Shown here in pieces: positions 44,115 to 53,909 of a DNA stretch of 64,000 nt (its first letter is position 1; each line of letters opens with the position of its first letter). This DNA is from Novipirellula caenicola. Its GTDB lineage: Bacteria > Planctomycetota > Planctomycetia > Pirellulales > Pirellulaceae. Made by a program: the position numbers and the translations under genes. The notes under the pieces were generated by a model. The model was given only the letters and a program-made list of their open reading frames with translations, made no database searches and was not told the DNA's origin. The stretch covers positions 1,116,001 through 1,180,000 of the forward strand of contig NZ_BAABRO010000001.1 in the NCBI RefSeq assembly GCF_039545035.1, written 5' to 3'.

Positions 44115-44342
44115 ATGCGTCCTAGTCCATACAAACCGCCAAACGCTCTGGAAGCAGAAGGGGCTCAGCATGGTCGCTCGGCACATCGATTGCCTGTCGC
44201 TATCACGCTTGCGTTTGTCACCATTTGCGGTGCTGCGATGTCTGTCACGTTTACTATTGATCCCATTATCGTGATGCTGATTGCAATGGGATGGGTGTGG
44301 GTAGGTTGGCCAGTGCTAAAACGACTCGCGAGAAAGGCGTAA
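44115..44342 (+). CDS. Small membrane protein
   Basis: 75 residues from ATG 44115 (longer starts possible). MRPSPYKPPNALEAE is the Pro-rich N-terminal opening seen in many small planctomycete membrane proteins; two hydrophobic helices follow (about 26-44 and 49-66), ending in basic RLARKA. Function unknown. Confidence 0.6.
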   Translation: MRPSPYKPPNALEAEGAQHGRSAHRLPVAITLAFVTICGAAMSVTFTIDPIIVMLIAMGWVWVGWPVLKRLARKA

Positions 44343-44386
44343 GAACGGCGGATAACCAGTGTCAATCGGGATAGAGGGCCAGAATG

Positions 44387-45545
44387 CAAAACGGGGAACT
44401 TGAGAAGTGGTAACCGCAGATGAACTCAGATTCACGCAGATGCGCCAGAAGTTAATCTGTGTTCATCTGCGGTTTCATTCGTTGCCAATTTTCTTGCTCA
44501 GTGAAGATGGTTGTGCTGTGCGCAGGCAGCGTGAAGCACGAGGATTTGGATCACGTTGATGTTGCCCCGCCTAATCGCACAATCGGATACCGTGGTCGAG
44601 CCCGCAACCGTGTACAATGCCGGAGACGAGGACGAGTACCGCGTTACTGAGTACGAGTACGAAGAAGGCGAGGAACCAGAACCAAACAGTGCCCCCGAGG
44701 ACGACTTGTGAGGTTCAGCGGATGGAAATTCAATCGTCCGCCCCAGGTGATCGCCGCCGTTCCTAGACTGGAAATTAGTATTCGATGAATTGGACTTGGT
44801 GGTGTGATGTGGTCTGGCGGATGAAGGCTGAGGATGTTTTTGTGATGCAAACGTGACGAGTGTCGGATAGCAAAACGCGGAACTTGAAAAGTGGGAACCG
44901 CAGATGAACTCAGATTCACGCAGATGGGTCAGGCGATAATCTGTGTTCATCTGCGTCCATCTGCGGTTTCATTCATTGCCAGTTTTTGTGTAGCGAAGAG
45001 GGTTGTACTGTGCAAATGTAGTGCGAAGTACGAGGATTTGGGTCGCGTTAATGTTGCCCCGCCTGATCGCACGTTCGGACTTCGTGGCCGAGTACAATAT
45101 CGGAGACGAGAACGAGTACCGCGATGCTGAGTAGGAGTACAAGTACGAACAAAACAGGCAGCTAGAACCAAGACGTACCCCCGAGGACGACTTACGTGGT
45201 TCTTCCAGATAAAAATTAATCGCCCGTCCCAGGTGATCGCGGCCGCTTCCCAGACTGGAAATTAGTATTCAATGAATTGGACTTGGCGGTGTAACGTGGT
45301 CTGGCGGATGAAGGGCGAGGATGTTTTTTTGTGCTGCAAACGTGACGAGTGTCGGATTGCAAAACGCGGAACTTGAGGAGTGGGAACCGCAGATGAACTC
45401 AGATTCACGCAGATGGGTCAGAAGGTAATCTGTGTTCATCTGCGTCCATCTGCGGTTTCATTCGTTGCCAGTTTCTTTGCTCGTTGAAGAGGGTTGTACT
45501 GTGCGCAGGCAGTGCGAAGAATGAGGATTTGGATCGCGTCAATCG
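44387..45545 (+). repeat. Triplicated ~485-bp degenerate repeat
   Basis: Three units begin near 44387, 44870 and 45359 with GCAAAACG and GGAACTTGAG-like sequence. Each contains an inverted-repeat core AACCGCAGATGAACTCAGAT with CATCTGCGTCCATCTGCGG. Periods are 483 and 489 bp; the last unit is truncated about 190 bp in. Units 1 and 2 also share a short open frame (next entry). Confidence 0.85.
44559..44711 (+). pseudogene. Short acidic ORF repeated in the triplicated element
   Basis: 50 codons: MLPRLIAQSDTVVEPATVYN and then an EYEYEEGEEPEPNSAPEDDL tail. The equivalent frame in the second unit (about 45051) is broken by TAG after about 27 codons. The acidic Tyr/Glu tail looks like the C-terminus of a former longer protein; both copies are likely remnants. 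Confidence 0.4.
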
Positions 45546-45690
45546 ACTTGCTACAATCATCGGGCGGCCGGCGGCAAAACATTGAGGAACAATAGGGTGC
45601 ACCCAAATCGCCGGCGTGATCGTCTCGTGAACACAAACTAAAATGGCGGCGACTGGGTGATCGCCAACGTTATCCGACTGAAGACATTGT

Positions 45691-46176
45691 ATGGGCGGTT
45701 CTAAATCCAAAACAAAATTTGACGGAACCCGGTGGGACGACAACTTCGAAACATTTGTCGCGACGCGCACGTACGAGGGAACCAGCATCGATTTTAATTT
45801 CGATACGCTACAGACAAGATCCGACGAACTGCTGGCAAAACTAACCCCCGCTGCTCACCGCATTTGGATGGCACACAAATCCTGGTTCAAGAAGTTTCGA
45901 GATTATGTGGCGACGGATCGTCTCTCGCAGTTCAATACGCTGCTAAGCCAGGAAGAGCCACCACTGACAATAACTGCCAAGCAGATTCGCGATTCCTTGG
46001 TTTGTCCCTACATGATTACGATTCGCCCAGCTGACGACTTTGATCATTTACGTCTCGACTTTTGCGGTGGCGGGGGCGACTGGGGCGGCAACGACCAGCG
46101 ACTCGCGGACTACCATGTCGAGGCATCCGCAACGCTGGATGGCGGTTTCGATGACGCAACGATTTACACCTACTAG
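45691..46176 (+). CDS. Hypothetical soluble protein
   Basis: 161 residues, no signal peptide. Helical middle (LLAKLTPAAHRIWMAHKSWF), then FCGGGGDWGGNDQ near residue 130. The upstream 50 bp resembles sequence found in the adjacent triplicated repeat, so the promoter region may have been copied. Family not recognised. Confidence 0.65.
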   Translation: MGGSKSKTKFDGTRWDDNFETFVATRTYEGTSIDFNFDTLQTRSDELLAKLTPAAHRIWMAHKSWFKKFRDYVATDRLSQFNTLLSQEEPPLTITAKQIRDSLVCPYMITIRPADDFDHLRLDFCGGGGDWGGNDQRLADYHVEASATLDGGFDDATIYTY

Positions 46177-46428
46177 TTAGTGGGTCACCAGCGGATGCAC
46201 CGGTGGTCAGTTTCTACGAATGGATGCTCAACTGCCGGTCCCCGCTGATCTGCGTCGTTGCCCCCGTCAATGCTCCACACACCAAACGATCCTAATGACG
46301 TTTTTGGCGAATGCTCCTCAGCAATGCGATGTGAAGCATGGCTTGAGCATCTTCAATTCAATAAACGTTTGCTGTCATACAATTTGAAAAAAACGATTGA
46401 CGAAAAATCCAAATCCCGAGTGTGCTAA

Positions 46429-48012
46429 GTGTTTTTCAAATTTTGCTATCCATGTTTTTTTATCTTGATCACGGCGATCACGTATTCATTCGCGAATGCG
46501 CAAACGAACGCGTTCAGCAGCACGGTGCCACCGTTGTCGCCGAGCAACACGCCCACTGGGGGTTACACCAGTTCTTCACTCATCAACAACCGTGGCAAGA
46601 TTGAGCTGTCGACAATCTTTGTCGACTGGGCGAACGACGATGTGTTCGTAATGACGGTTGACCGTGAGCAGGTTCCCAGAAGCTGTATTGTTTCAGCTAA
46701 CGCATTGAACTTTGAGGGCTCTGAACGAGAGGCTGTTCCCATCGCCTTTTCGTTCAGGATTCTTGATACGATGATTGCCCCGTTCTACCGGGCAAGAAAG
46801 GGGAGGCCGGACGAAGTTACTGATTACAGCCTGCCACTGCCGAAAGTCATCTCGGGCAGCAGCAACCCACAGTCGACTTTGGATCGCTCTTTGATGCGGG
46901 AGGTAATTATCTGCGATGCTGGCGGCTTCATCATTACCAACCGCATGCCAGCCGAATCAAAATTCTTTGGGTATCCGGTTCGTTCATGCCTCGCTTATCA
47001 GAACCGTGGTGCACGTCAGTGGCACACAAACATTAACGGCTCGGGGGTTGGGTATGCTCGGGTGCAGCATCCCGGTGAGGATTTTGATCCAGATCAGGAG
47101 GACGCTAAGAGCATGACAAAGGAAACCTGCCGCCAGTTTTTCTTGGACAACCAATTCAAAGATTGGGCCGATACGTTTAGCGAACTGGTGTATCGCACCG
47201 TGGCAAGCACCAACGAGACAAGTGCAAAAACGCTTTCGGCAGAGCAGGCGCATGAACGAGAAAAAGCACTCTTTGAGTTCATGGAATTGATCCGTCACAA
47301 GTTTGATCTTGTCCTAACCGACGAAACCTCTTTGTTTTTAGACCCGTTCGTTCGAGGCACGATGCTTGAACAAGCCCTGTGGCGTCCCGATCGCCACCCC
47401 GCCACCATCACCGACTTGCTGTCTCTGGTGATGGGCGACCTAGAATCGAGTAGCGGCGAGTTGTCCTTGTCACACTCGTTGATCTGTGCCTACGCAAATC
47501 TTGGATTGGCTCCGAACGACAAGAGTTTTGGGATTTTGCTGGAAACGCAAGTAGGCGGAAAGCTCAGCGATCTCGATGCCGCCGCGATCCTCGCACGGTG
47601 GCGAATGGAGACCGAGCCGCGACACGTCGACGCGGTCGCAAAGCACATCAAGACTTCCAAACACATGACCGACCGGATGAACTGTGTCGAGACCTTGATC
47701 TTGATGGAACAGTTCGACCACATCCCGCCAGACTTGATGCAGCACTGGTTTGCCAAAATCAAGGGAGACGCGAGCCAAATTCGTCGCCCGCTAAATCTGC
47801 TGATGCAAAACGCCACGGGCCGGCGATATTTGGTGGACAAATACATCGCGATGCCCGTTGACGCGCCGCTACGTGAACCGATCAAGGCGTTGTTTGCGAA
47901 CGAACTGTCAGCCGTCCACGAATTCGGCGACTACCGGTTCTGGACCCGCGAAGAATGCAAACAACTCGAATCCGACCTGCAAGTCGAGCTTGCCAGTACA
48001 GCCGCCGAATAG
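46429..48012 (+). CDS. Secreted hypothetical protein, GTG start
   Basis: 527 residues from GTG 46429. N-terminal hydrophobic segment (FFILITAITYSFANA) is a probable signal peptide. The body is helical with no recognised enzyme motif; residues 330-480 (LGLAPNDKSFGILLETQVGG, LDAAAILARWRME) look like helical repeats of an alpha-solenoid type. Function unknown. Confidence 0.75.
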   Translation: MFFKFCYPCFFILITAITYSFANAQTNAFSSTVPPLSPSNTPTGGYTSSSLINNRGKIELSTIFVDWANDDVFVMTVDREQVPRSCIVSANALNFEGSEREAVPIAFSFRILDTMIAPFYRARKGRPDEVTDYSLPLPKVISGSSNPQSTLDRSLMREVIICDAGGFIITNRMPAESKFFGYPVRSCLAYQNRGARQWHTNINGSGVGYARVQHPGEDFDPDQEDAKSMTKETCRQFFLDNQFKDWADTFSELVYRTVASTNETSAKTLSAEQAHEREKALFEFMELIRHKFDLVLTDETSLFLDPFVRGTMLEQALWRPDRHPATITDLLSLVMGDLESSSGELSLSHSLICAYANLGLAPNDKSFGILLETQVGGKLSDLDAAAILARWRMETEPRHVDAVAKHIKTSKHMTDRMNCVETLILMEQFDHIPPDLMQHWFAKIKGDASQIRRPLNLLMQNATGRRYLVDKYIAMPVDAPLREPIKALFANELSAVHEFGDYRFWTREECKQLESDLQVELASTAAE

Positions 48013-48521
48013 CAATAGCGACACCGGGTCTCACGCCGATCAACTGAAAAATGCTCTGTCCCTCTTCATACTCTTCATAGTGCCGTGTCATCCATGTCTC
48101 GACTCCAAACATGGAATGGACCTTCGCCTGCAAGCCAAGTCGCCTGTGAGAGAAATCAAATGGGTCAGAGAAATCGAATGGGGCAAACGCCTTAGTCTGG
48201 CGGTAGCGGGTGGCAGGCTATCGAGATGCCTCGATCACCACGAGCCGACGAAGCGGGAGGGCTTTGCCACGCCCTAAAGCGTGGAAGCCGGGGGGCGACC
48301 ATCTTTCGCGAAGAAGTTTCATGTCGCCCCGTCGGGATCGCCCAACCGCCACGCTCGTGGCGACATGCTGTCGCGACGAGCTATTTGCTGTTGAGGACCA
48401 CCATCCAGCCAGCGGCCTCTTTGAACATCGGTTTTCGCCGATGCACTCCACTGCTTCACTCCGACACGCCCCACTCATCCTCTTAGAATTCACTGGGGCG
48501 CTGCCCATTCTAGCTATTGCA
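48013..48521. other. Intergenic region with small stem-loops
   Basis: 509 bp between convergent genes. GGGCTTTGCCACGCCC at about 48259 can fold, and GGGCGACC near 48294 pairs with a later GTCGCCC. Nothing coding; the folds may be terminators or repeat remnants. No family match to other repeats in the window. Confidence 0.4.
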
Positions 48522-49742
48522 TTAGAATGGCTCGGAAATCACTTCACGGTTTGCTCGTGTCCCCAAGGCACCCCACAGGCCGTAGGGGCTCTTCGAGCCC
48601 GGCGCACGAACTCCGGTTCCTCCATTGATCACCGTGCCCGCCGACTGGTCCCCAGAGTCAATTGATTCCGTAATAAACTTGACGGCACCATCCGCCATCA
48701 AGACATGAGCTCCGCCCTGATGACGGCTGCTAACGGGCAAGTGCCCTGCTGACGATTCACTCGCCCCCATGCAAATGCCTTTGTTAGGCGGACGAATGTT
48801 GTTGACACAGGTATACGCCGCTGCAGAATCAGCCCAACGAAAACCACGGCCTTCGCCATCGGCGGTGAGATTTCCGAAGGTTAGCGTTTGACGCCAAAAT
48901 TGCGGTCGCGCCGGGTCAAGTTGCGAGTCGCATCGGGTGGGCGTGTCATGCACACCCTGATTCGTCCAACCCGCGTTTTCAAGCGAAATACCTCGGGCGT
49001 CACGGTCGCCCAAGCCTGTCACAATCTCTCCACAGAGCATCGTGTTGGACGTCCCGTCGAGAAGGTCTCTGAACTTCACAAATTTGCGAGGAAAGAAAAC
49101 GCCGCGACAGGCAGCCGAGACGAGTGCGGCGTGGGCGCTATCGGAATCCCATCCGCGCGTGCCGCCATAGAATCGCAACGCGCCGCGATCGTTGTTATCC
49201 GTCGCATCACCAAGACCAGCGGCGTAGTTGGTTCGGCCCATCGCCGGCAAACCGACTCCAGGATCGCTGGGACAGCGAAGAGCCGGAATTTCGGTCATCC
49301 AAGGGGCGTATTCTGTATCCCAAGGATGCGGGCCCATCGCAGGATAAGATGGAGTGATGGAATTTCCCGCCGCATTCGTGGCCATCGGATTCGAGATTTG
49401 CTCCCAAATTGCCTGCTGTTCAAAAAAGGGAGTCAAACCGACAAGGAAACTCAGACGAAACCGATTCGTCGCTCGATTACGATCTGCACCGGTGTAGGTG
49501 GTGTCATCGAGCTTCAAATAAGTCCCACCAGAATGCATCGGTAATTGGCCATAGGCGGAATGGTAGTTTTGCAGTGCGAGACCAAGCTGCTTGACATTAT
49601 TGCTACACGACATCCGTCGCGCCGCCTCACGCGCCGCCTGCACGGCGGGCAACAAAAGACCAACAAGGACGCCAATGATGGCAATCACGACAAGTAGTTC
49701 GACCAGGGTGAACCCTTGCCGATGGGAAGTTTTTGTAAACAT
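48522..49742 (-). CDS. DUF1559 pseudopilin-like protein
   Basis: 406 residues from ATG 49742. Type IV prepilin-like leader and helix RQGFTLVELLVVIAIIGVLV (Gly then Phe-Thr-Leu-Val-Glu), then LLPAVQAAREAARRMSCSNN, the planctomycete DUF1559 signature. The C-terminus keeps HVLMADGAVKFI, the H-x-DG motif of these proteins. Planctomycetes encode dozens of these; a role in pseudopilus-like surface structures is proposed for the family. A small lipoprotein gene follows upstream on the same strand, the usual pairing. Confidence 0.92.
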   Translation of the reverse strand: MFTKTSHRQGFTLVELLVVIAIIGVLVGLLLPAVQAAREAARRMSCSNNVKQLGLALQNYHSAYGQLPMHSGGTYLKLDDTTYTGADRNRATNRFRLSFLVGLTPFFEQQAIWEQISNPMATNAAGNSITPSYPAMGPHPWDTEYAPWMTEIPALRCPSDPGVGLPAMGRTNYAAGLGDATDNNDRGALRFYGGTRGWDSDSAHAALVSAACRGVFFPRKFVKFRDLLDGTSNTMLCGEIVTGLGDRDARGISLENAGWTNQGVHDTPTRCDSQLDPARPQFWRQTLTFGNLTADGEGRGFRWADSAAAYTCVNNIRPPNKGICMGASESSAGHLPVSSRHQGGAHVLMADGAVKFITESIDSGDQSAGTVINGGTGVRAPGSKSPYGLWGALGTRANREVISEPF

Positions 49743-49817
49743 GATTCGAGACTTATGGGGAGACGTTTCGATTAAGGGAGACGGCACAACAGGGAGCAGG
49801 CTAAAGATCGGCAGTGA

Positions 49818-49985
49818 CTATCGTTGATCACCAAATTGATCGCGACGGATTTCATCATCGTAGGCATCAAGTTGTTCTTGTGTCTGCGGTGGAGCCTGAA
49901 TAACTTGCGGCTCCTTACTATCGCAACCGCTAACGGAAATGAAAGCCAATAGAAATACCGACAAAAGACTAAACTTCGTTTTCAT
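49818..49985 (-). CDS. Small lipoprotein next to DUF1559 gene
   Basis: 55 residues from ATG 49985. Lipoprotein signal FLLAFISVSGC, then a short charged segment (DSKEPQVIQAPPQTQEQLDA). It lies 75 bp upstream of the DUF1559 gene, same strand, as commonly seen in planctomycetes. Function unknown. Confidence 0.7.
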   Translation of the reverse strand: MKTKFSLLSVFLLAFISVSGCDSKEPQVIQAPPQTQEQLDAYDDEIRRDQFGDQR

Positions 49986-50693
49986 GAAAACTACATTGGG
50001 GGTGATTAATACGATGAAGTGGCAATGGAAAAGCATCTAGCAATGAGAACGAAGGTCGCAAGCGACATTCGACCTGTTATCGCAGAAATTGCGATATTTT
50101 CTCACTTTGAGCAGCCGACCGCTGCCTAACACATGGATTCACCGGAAACTCTAGTCTCAACGTTATTACCCGTCAAGACGCTATCCTTCCGCCCGCCGCC
50201 CCAGGTCATACCTTGCGGTTTGCGATTAGCATGGATTCAGATTTGCAACACCGGCATAACCCTGGTTGTCAGGGTGGATTCAGGCCAGGTTTTAGGTCGC
50301 CCCTTCGGGCAACGCTGTGAAGCATTTTCTCGTAGCCACCTTCGCCAGAAGGTGGTGATTCGTATTGGCCAGCTATCATCCACGCTCTGGCGAGAGCATA
50401 GCTACAAAACACAACCGCCGTAATTTGCCGTCTCTATATGCTTCACAGCATTGCCAATCATTGTTCGCGTTTCAAAAAGATCGCGATGCCGTTGACTTAG
50501 CCCTAGTCTCTCCTGCGGAGTCTGTCGCGTTTCCTACTGCAGACTACCTGCTAGGAACTCCAGACTACAACGACGCTTCCAAAGTTCTTGGGGATGTTCG
50601 CACGGGCAGGGCGGAGCGAGGAACGACTCGACTCGGTTGGCTCGCGCCCGGTAATCATGCGGGCTGCTGTCATCAACTTTCTAGTACCGACCT
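49986..50693. other. Intergenic region holding a MITE-like element
   Basis: 708 bp without genes. Besides the element at 50315-50448 I see no promoter or coding frame of interest. Confidence 0.5.
50315..50448. mobile_element. MITE-like palindromic element, copy 3
   Basis: 134 bp. Left end CTGTGAAGCATTT (extended upstream as CAACG), right end TATGCTTCACAG; internal palindrome GTAGCCACCTTCGCCAGAAG versus CTCTGGCGAGAGCATAGCTA. The overall order matches copy 1, with many substitutions. Confidence 0.75.
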
Positions 50694-51842
50694 TTAACCT
50701 TCCATCGCTCTTTGAATTTCGGAGTGGAGTGCCGATCGGCTGGGGTACTTGCTTCGTAGCTCTTTGACCTTGGTCTGCGCGTAGGCAGGACCAAGCGCCT
50801 CTTGAAGCAATTTCAAATCGCTTGCGGCTCGTTGGTACGATGGCCGCTTCCTTTCCTCGATCGCCTCGTCAATGCGGCGGAGAATCGGACCGGGATCGCT
50901 TGCGATTGATTGAATTTGCTGCTCGTGCCGCTCGCGTTGCAATCGTTCGGCTTCGGCTTTTTTCCGAGCCTTCTCGGCCTCGATCGCTTCGCTCCGCTGC
51001 CTTGCCACTTCATTGGCTTGTCGCAGCATCTCGCGCAGACTGCTGCGTCCCGGTACGGGCTCACTTGGCGAGAACAATTCGTCCGTAATCTCGCGGAGCA
51101 ACCGTTGCGGTTCCGCAGTGGGGTTGCACAAAACCTGCTTCAATTTTGTACTCAGTTGCTTGCGATCCTGGTTTCGCAGCCATTTATCGATGCGTTTTGC
51201 ATCAAGTGTTTGGTCTTGCAAGTCGGCCGAAGCCTGCGCCGCCACATCGAGTAGATCACGGTCGACTTCGAGGTACTCGGCCAGTCGATCCAGACCGGGG
51301 TGCGATTGCTTTAGTCCAGCCGGAATGGGCGGATCTCGATCGTCGTCATCATCAGAATCAGGATCAAACCATGCACACAGCGCCAAGTAGGCCACATACA
51401 GCGGTCGCATGTCACCGCGACGGATCATCTCCCATAGCGGAACAAAATCGGACGCCAACGTCTCAAGCTCCCAAACCACGTCGAACGTCCCCGCGTCGCC
51501 TTCGGGTATGATCATCAACGTACCGCCGCTCCCCTGCTCATCCGGTTCCCAGCAGATTTGCTCGCCATCGGTGTATTGATCGACCAAGTCCCCAAAGGCA
51601 AACCCGTCGCGAAACCGAAAGTAGAGCAGGCGGTGGCCGAAGTTTGAATAATGAACAAAAAGGTCGTAACCTCGGCGGAGCATCTCGGGGGCGTCGCCGT
51701 GAAAATCGCCAAAATTGTATTCGTTGGTAAACCGCCACTCATCAATCTCCGCTCGCGAAGATTGTGAGAGCATGAATTTGATGGCTTTTTGATCAAGCGG
51801 TGACTCGATCGCCCTGAACTCGATCCATTGATACTCGGACAT
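50694..51842 (-). CDS. Conserved hypothetical protein with C-terminal coiled coil
   Basis: 382 residues. N-terminus MSEYQWIEFRAIESPLDQKA and FTNEYNFGDFHGDAPEMLRR fit a family of unknown function seen widely in planctomycetes and cyanobacteria, often near SWIM zinc-finger genes (none here). Residues 265-320 are a Lys/Glu/Arg-rich coiled coil (EKARKKAEAERLQRERHEQQ). No signal peptide. Function unknown. Confidence 0.8.
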   Translation of the reverse strand: MSEYQWIEFRAIESPLDQKAIKFMLSQSSRAEIDEWRFTNEYNFGDFHGDAPEMLRRGYDLFVHYSNFGHRLLYFRFRDGFAFGDLVDQYTDGEQICWEPDEQGSGGTLMIIPEGDAGTFDVVWELETLASDFVPLWEMIRRGDMRPLYVAYLALCAWFDPDSDDDDDRDPPIPAGLKQSHPGLDRLAEYLEVDRDLLDVAAQASADLQDQTLDAKRIDKWLRNQDRKQLSTKLKQVLCNPTAEPQRLLREITDELFSPSEPVPGRSSLREMLRQANEVARQRSEAIEAEKARKKAEAERLQRERHEQQIQSIASDPGPILRRIDEAIEERKRPSYQRAASDLKLLQEALGPAYAQTKVKELRSKYPSRSALHSEIQRAMEG

Positions 51843-51875
51843 TGACGTCGGATCCTCGTTTGCTGCAACGTTGAC

Positions 51876-51946
51876 GGAGTGGACGAGGCAGTGATTCCCA
51901 GTTCATCTTGCTGAGACACACGGACTCGTTTTTGCGCTCGACAACG
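51876..51946. repeat. Degenerate GTAG-type REP pair
   Basis: GAGTGGACGAGGCAGTGATT (51877 on) and a decayed inverse around 51921-51946 (GGACTCGTTTTTGCGCTCGA). Many mismatches, so an old copy. Confidence 0.5.
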
Positions 51947-52126
51947 CCCCAACGAGTATCTCCTCATCGTGAAACCGCATTGTTTGGTGTTACAGTCCAG
52001 CAGTGAAGGGGACGTGCAGCGAATCCGAGCGAAGGGATTGACCTGATGGCGAGAAACGAATCGTAAGATCGGTGCTTCGCAAATCGGGTAATCTGATTTA
52101 AAACGCCGCAGACACCTCGCTGGAAA

Positions 52127-52459
52127 TTGAACAAGCTCGATCTTTTGAAATACCCCATCACTCCTGACGGCCGCTACTTTGTTCATCGAGAACGGCTGTG
52201 GCGCTGCACGAACCCGAACCTGGATGAGCAAACTCGCCAGCGACTAGTCAGTGAACTGATGACCGCCCGCCGCGAAGTCGCCGCCGCTCGGCGATCGAGC
52301 GACGACAATGCACTGGCCGCCGCTCGCAACAAGGTGCACGCCGCCAAAGTCGCATTGGGCGAACGCGGGCCGACGTGGTGGGACGACGACCGCGACTACA
52401 ATCGCTACCTGATCAAGAACACGCCTTACGCCGATTGGTGGTCATCTCGTGCGACGTAG
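52127..52459 (+). CDS. Conserved small hypothetical protein
   Basis: 110 residues from TTG 52127. YPITPDGRYFVHRERLWRCT, a helical segment with LMTARREVAAARRSS, and a C-terminal WWDDDRDYNRYLIKNTPYAD are conserved in a bacterial family with no known role. The TTG start is the only one that retains the N-terminal motif. Confidence 0.7.
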   Translation: MNKLDLLKYPITPDGRYFVHRERLWRCTNPNLDEQTRQRLVSELMTARREVAAARRSSDDNALAAARNKVHAAKVALGERGPTWWDDDRDYNRYLIKNTPYADWWSSRAT

Positions 52460-52536
52460 CGACAGCAAACATCCACGCTCTGGCAAGCGTAGCTACGAAT
52501 GTGCAAACATCAGCGATCTGGCGAGTGTGGCTGCGA
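52454..52536. repeat. Fragment of the MITE-like palindrome
   Basis: ATCCACGCTCTGGCAAGCGT then AGCTACGAATGTG matches the right half of the internal palindrome of the 28743/50315 elements. The left half is missing; a second similar but decayed piece follows (GATCTGGCGAGTGTGGCTGC). The first bases overlap the end of the preceding gene. Confidence 0.5.
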
Positions 52537-52581
52537 AGGTGATGCCCGGTGCTTTACGGCCCGCGGATCCGTTTCTATCCA

Positions 52582-52917
52582 TTACGTGACGACTTGGTGG
52601 AGGGTGTTGGGCGAGTCGTGCTCGGTGGGTTGCTGCGGCGGTGTCGAGTCGTCAGCGTCGTTGACACCGGGCGTCGTGGCGGCAGCGTGATCACCTTGCC
52701 GCATCTGCGCCGGGGCGGCATAGCACTGTAACAAACCGCAGTGTTGGCAACGCCATGTGGTCACGGGATAGACCTGCTCGCGTCCCAACATGAACGATCC
52801 GAAACTGCCGCTCGCCCAGAACAAGGTGTCTTTTTGGAACTCGCCAAAACGATCAATCAAAAAGCCCTCTCGCATCGGAGCGTGACAGGACGGGCAATGA
52901 TGCGTGATGAAAGACAT
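52582..52917 (-). CDS. Small zinc-ribbon protein
   Basis: 111 residues from ATG 52917. HHCPSCHAPMREG and a later WRCQHCGLLQCY give a four-Cys zinc ribbon; the C-terminus is low complexity. Similar small ribbon proteins are common and uncharacterised. Confidence 0.7.
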   Translation of the reverse strand: MSFITHHCPSCHAPMREGFLIDRFGEFQKDTLFWASGSFGSFMLGREQVYPVTTWRCQHCGLLQCYAAPAQMRQGDHAAATTPGVNDADDSTPPQQPTEHDSPNTLHQVVT

Positions 52918-53421
52918 CGTTTGGTCTCCTTCAACCTTCTCGGTTCTGGTCACATTCAATCAGGGCACGAATCAGATCGCGGCGGTTGCCAGAGGCTGCC
53001 ATTTTGGTACGGGTATAAACCGCGATGACAAGCATTGACCGCAGCTCCCGTCGGTCTCACCACGCCAGTTTTTCTTAGCATGCCAGTCTGTCGCAACACG
53101 GACGTGTGGCGGATCCAAAGTTGCAAAGGATGTACCGCAGAGAACTTGCCGTGCTGGCTTGCCGCAGCGTGCTGTGAGCATTTCGCCGCATCGGGCCGAG
53201 CGACAGTTTGTCGGTTGGGACGTCAAATTGACACGAAGTCGACACGCACGTTTTTCAGCGGGAAGCTTCGCCACCATGTTGATTCGCAATTGGTACAGCC
53301 GTTGCAATTTTACCCAAGTGGCCAGCAAAGACTGCCACCGAGGCACACTCGGTTAATCCCATAAAAAATCAACTTGAAACACGATTCTTCTTTTGAACCC
53401 GTTTGAAAGGAGGGTACGAAC
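52918..53421. promoter_or_regulatory. Upstream region of the Hsp20 cluster with sigma-54-like and heat-shock-like promoter candidates
   Basis: 504 bp with no convincing gene. TGGTACAGCCGTTGCA at 53291-53306 fits the sigma-54 consensus (TGGYAC-N5-TTGC). CTTGAAA at 53373-53379 followed 18 bp later by CCCGTTT resembles a sigma-32-type pair, about 15-50 bp before the first Hsp20 start. GAAAGGAGG at 53405-53413 is a strong ribosome-binding site. Promoter calls are pattern matches only. Confidence 0.35.
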
Positions 53422-53850
53422 ATGTTAGCAACTCGATGGGAACCTTGGACGGAGCTGAATCGACTCAGCCGCGAAATGGATCGGCTGTTTAGCCGCGGCG
53501 GTAACGGCGGCGTGATGGGCGTCGGTAGCTTTCCCGCTTTGAACGTTCGCGAAGACGAGGATAACGTCTACGCCGAAGCTGAGTTGCCCGGCTTCCACAT
53601 GGATGATATGGAAATCTACGTCACCGGAAATCAATTGACGCTCAAAGGCGAACGCAAGCCACCGGAGCATGAAGGCGGAACATGGCATCGCCAAGAATGC
53701 AGCTATGGCAAGTTCAGCCGCATGATCGAATTGCCCGGTGACATCGACAGCGAAAAGGTATCGGCCGAGTTCAAAAACGGCGTGCTGCACATCACGCTGC
53801 CTAAGAGCGAAGCCGTCAAGCCGCGACGAATCGAAGTCAAGGCAAACTGA
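53422..53850 (+). CDS. Hsp20 small heat-shock protein (first of three)
   Basis: 142 residues, typical for bacterial class A Hsp20. N-terminal LATRWEPWTELNRLSREMDR, alpha-crystallin domain about 40-130 (AELPGFHMDDMEIYVTGNQL, FKNGVLHITLPKSE), then the C-terminal KPRRIEVKAN tail. Hsp20 proteins hold unfolding proteins as ATP-independent chaperones in the cytosol. Strong GAAAGGAGG 8 bp upstream. Next Hsp20 gene starts 59 bp after its stop. Confidence 0.95.
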   Translation: MLATRWEPWTELNRLSREMDRLFSRGGNGGVMGVGSFPALNVREDEDNVYAEAELPGFHMDDMEIYVTGNQLTLKGERKPPEHEGGTWHRQECSYGKFSRMIELPGDIDSEKVSAEFKNGVLHITLPKSEAVKPRRIEVKAN

Positions 53851-53909
53851 TCCACCCCGTTTGGACGATCACGAACAAACCAAATCCCTAAAATCTTTGG
53901 AGGTGAACC

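Noticed and set aside
52972-53364. Overlapping frames of 124 (-) and 109 (+) codons
   Set aside because: They overlap each other on opposite strands, lack motifs and ribosome-binding sites, and the region carries promoter-like signals for the Hsp20 genes.
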